A DNA stretch of 64,000 nt from Peronospora farinosa. Its lineage: Eukaryota; Oomycota; Peronosporomycetes; Peronosporales; Peronosporaceae. A program made the translations under genes and the position numbers. The stretch lies in NCBI GenBank assembly GCA_947646735.1, contig CANTFK010000673.1, forward strand, positions 62,001 through 126,000. Direction: 5' to 3'. Positions 63,187 through 64,000 of the stretch are shown here, one piece after another; position 1 is the stretch's first letter; every line of letters starts with the position of its first letter. A model generated the notes under the pieces. That model worked only from the letters and a program-made list of their open reading frames with translations, did no database searches and had not been told where the DNA came from.

Positions 63187-64000
63187 ATGCCACCGAAACG
63201 TGGTAAGGCTGATGGGTCGCCTGCAAAGGCACCCATGCAGTCCAGCACTAAGCGCACGCGCCGCGATTTATCGCAGCCGTCGCAAAATGCGTCAGGCACT
63301 GGGGTGGATCTTCCATCTCTCATTGTAGACTACAATGAGACCACACCACTGCCATCACCCCAAAATGGCGATGAGCATAGTGCATTGATGGGACGTATGT
63401 CCCCATCATTTGAGGCACCCGTCCTTGAGGAAGCATCTATGCTTCCTACAAGAGAAGGTAAAACCCCGTCGTCTGCGCCTACGAGCGCAGCGACTAAGAC
63501 TGAGCACGCTACTTTGAAAGGAGTAGTCGCGACTCAGTCAGATGTGACTCCTCAAGCTGATGTCTTGACAATCCATAATGGAGAGTCAGACTCAGGTGAG
63601 TGTGAGCTTAAAGCTCTACCAAGTACACCGTCGGCCTCACTATCCCGCCGTCGCGAGGGCGGCTACGTTAGTGGTGGCTTGCCACCAATGCCACCTCCAT
63701 CTGAGTGGATGAACTCGGATGGGTCTAGTGCAGCGCTTTTGCAGCGTACGCTCATAAATTTTATAGCGTCTCTTCCTTGTGGAAAAAGCAAGGCAAAGCA
63801 CTTGGTCGTGCTTTCCCAATTCCAGTCGTGCTGCGTTCTAACGAAACAGCCGACGAATATGAAGCTGAACTTCGGCGCCGTGTAACTTTGTATGTAGATG
63901 CAACTAAACAGCGGTCGCAGCGAATCAGCTTCGCCATGAAGCGTGCGCATGAAATTATGGGTGGTAAGCGACTACCAATTAATTCTCGCCACGCTTCTTC
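63187..64000 (+). CDS. Gag-like ORF of a retroelement, running off the window, with one frame change
   Basis: The ATG lies 107 bp right of the inverted repeat. The first 190 codons encode a Ser/Thr/Pro-rich, basic N-terminus (MPPKRGKADGSPAK) without a known domain. At 63756-63762 the sequence A AAT TTT occurs in the zero frame; the zero frame runs on to a stop at 63885, but the better-looking protein (LWKKQGKALGR, PIPVVLRSNETADEYEAELR) continues in the -1 frame to the window edge. Either a base has been lost or this is a programmed -1 site. Position and composition suggest the gag region of an LTR element whose 5' LTR is the structure at 61548-63080. The assignment is inference. Confidence 0.45.

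Overview
The window looks like nuclear DNA of a plant-associated oomycete, probably in the Phytophthora/downy mildew group. The reasons are a secreted RXLR protein with tandem LWY repeats, oomycete-style Copia, Gypsy-like and LINE elements, compact genes with 59-118 bp GT-AG introns, and eukaryotic chromatin and RNA-processing proteins. Nothing here fixes the species.

Region 1 (1-16.7 kb) is a repeat-rich compartment. The 3' LTR of an element lying mostly to the left (32-488) is followed by a 5'-truncated LINE with 19-bp target duplications (970-5099). Next come remains of an old Copia polyprotein, split by a young, nearly intact Copia element on the minus strand (5425-10271, one LTR mismatch in 310 bp). 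Beside this nest is an RXLR effector gene with five 93-residue repeats (10662-12491). Degenerate Copia gag sequence and a broken SANT-like gene copy follow.

Region 2 (17-49.7 kb) is gene-dense and conserved: a SANT-like protein, a possible permuted papain-fold protein, Mediator subunit 27, a PHD-AP2-AP2-histone deacetylase fusion, a membrane ATP-grasp protein, a small HhH protein, two convergent tRNA-dihydrouridine synthases, an ankyrin protein, a Vip1/PPIP5K inositol pyrophosphate kinase, an Sds3-like Sin3/HDAC subunit, a PX protein, the spliceosomal helicase Aquarius, an NTMT1-type N-terminal methyltransferase and an unknown acidic protein. Three encoded proteins (Med27, HDAC, Sds3-like) act on chromatin or transcription, but the genes are not co-transcribed.

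Region 3 (50.9-60.5 kb) is a local family expansion of alpha/beta hydrolases. Three intact copies keep a Ser-Asp-His triad behind N-terminal tails that differ completely, and a fourth copy is wrecked. A 623-bp retroposon with 18-bp target duplications sits inside the cluster.

Region 4 (61.5-64.0 kb) is a 1.53-kb inverted repeat with arms of about 620 bp, bounded by TGTAACA and TGTTACA and packed with short perfect palindromes. It abuts a retroelement-like ORF that changes frame exactly at an A AAT TTT heptamer. The LTR at the left edge of the window has the same hairpin-array texture and similar ends, so both may belong to one retroelement lineage whose LTRs are built from serial stem-loops. 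This is the least explained structure in the window.
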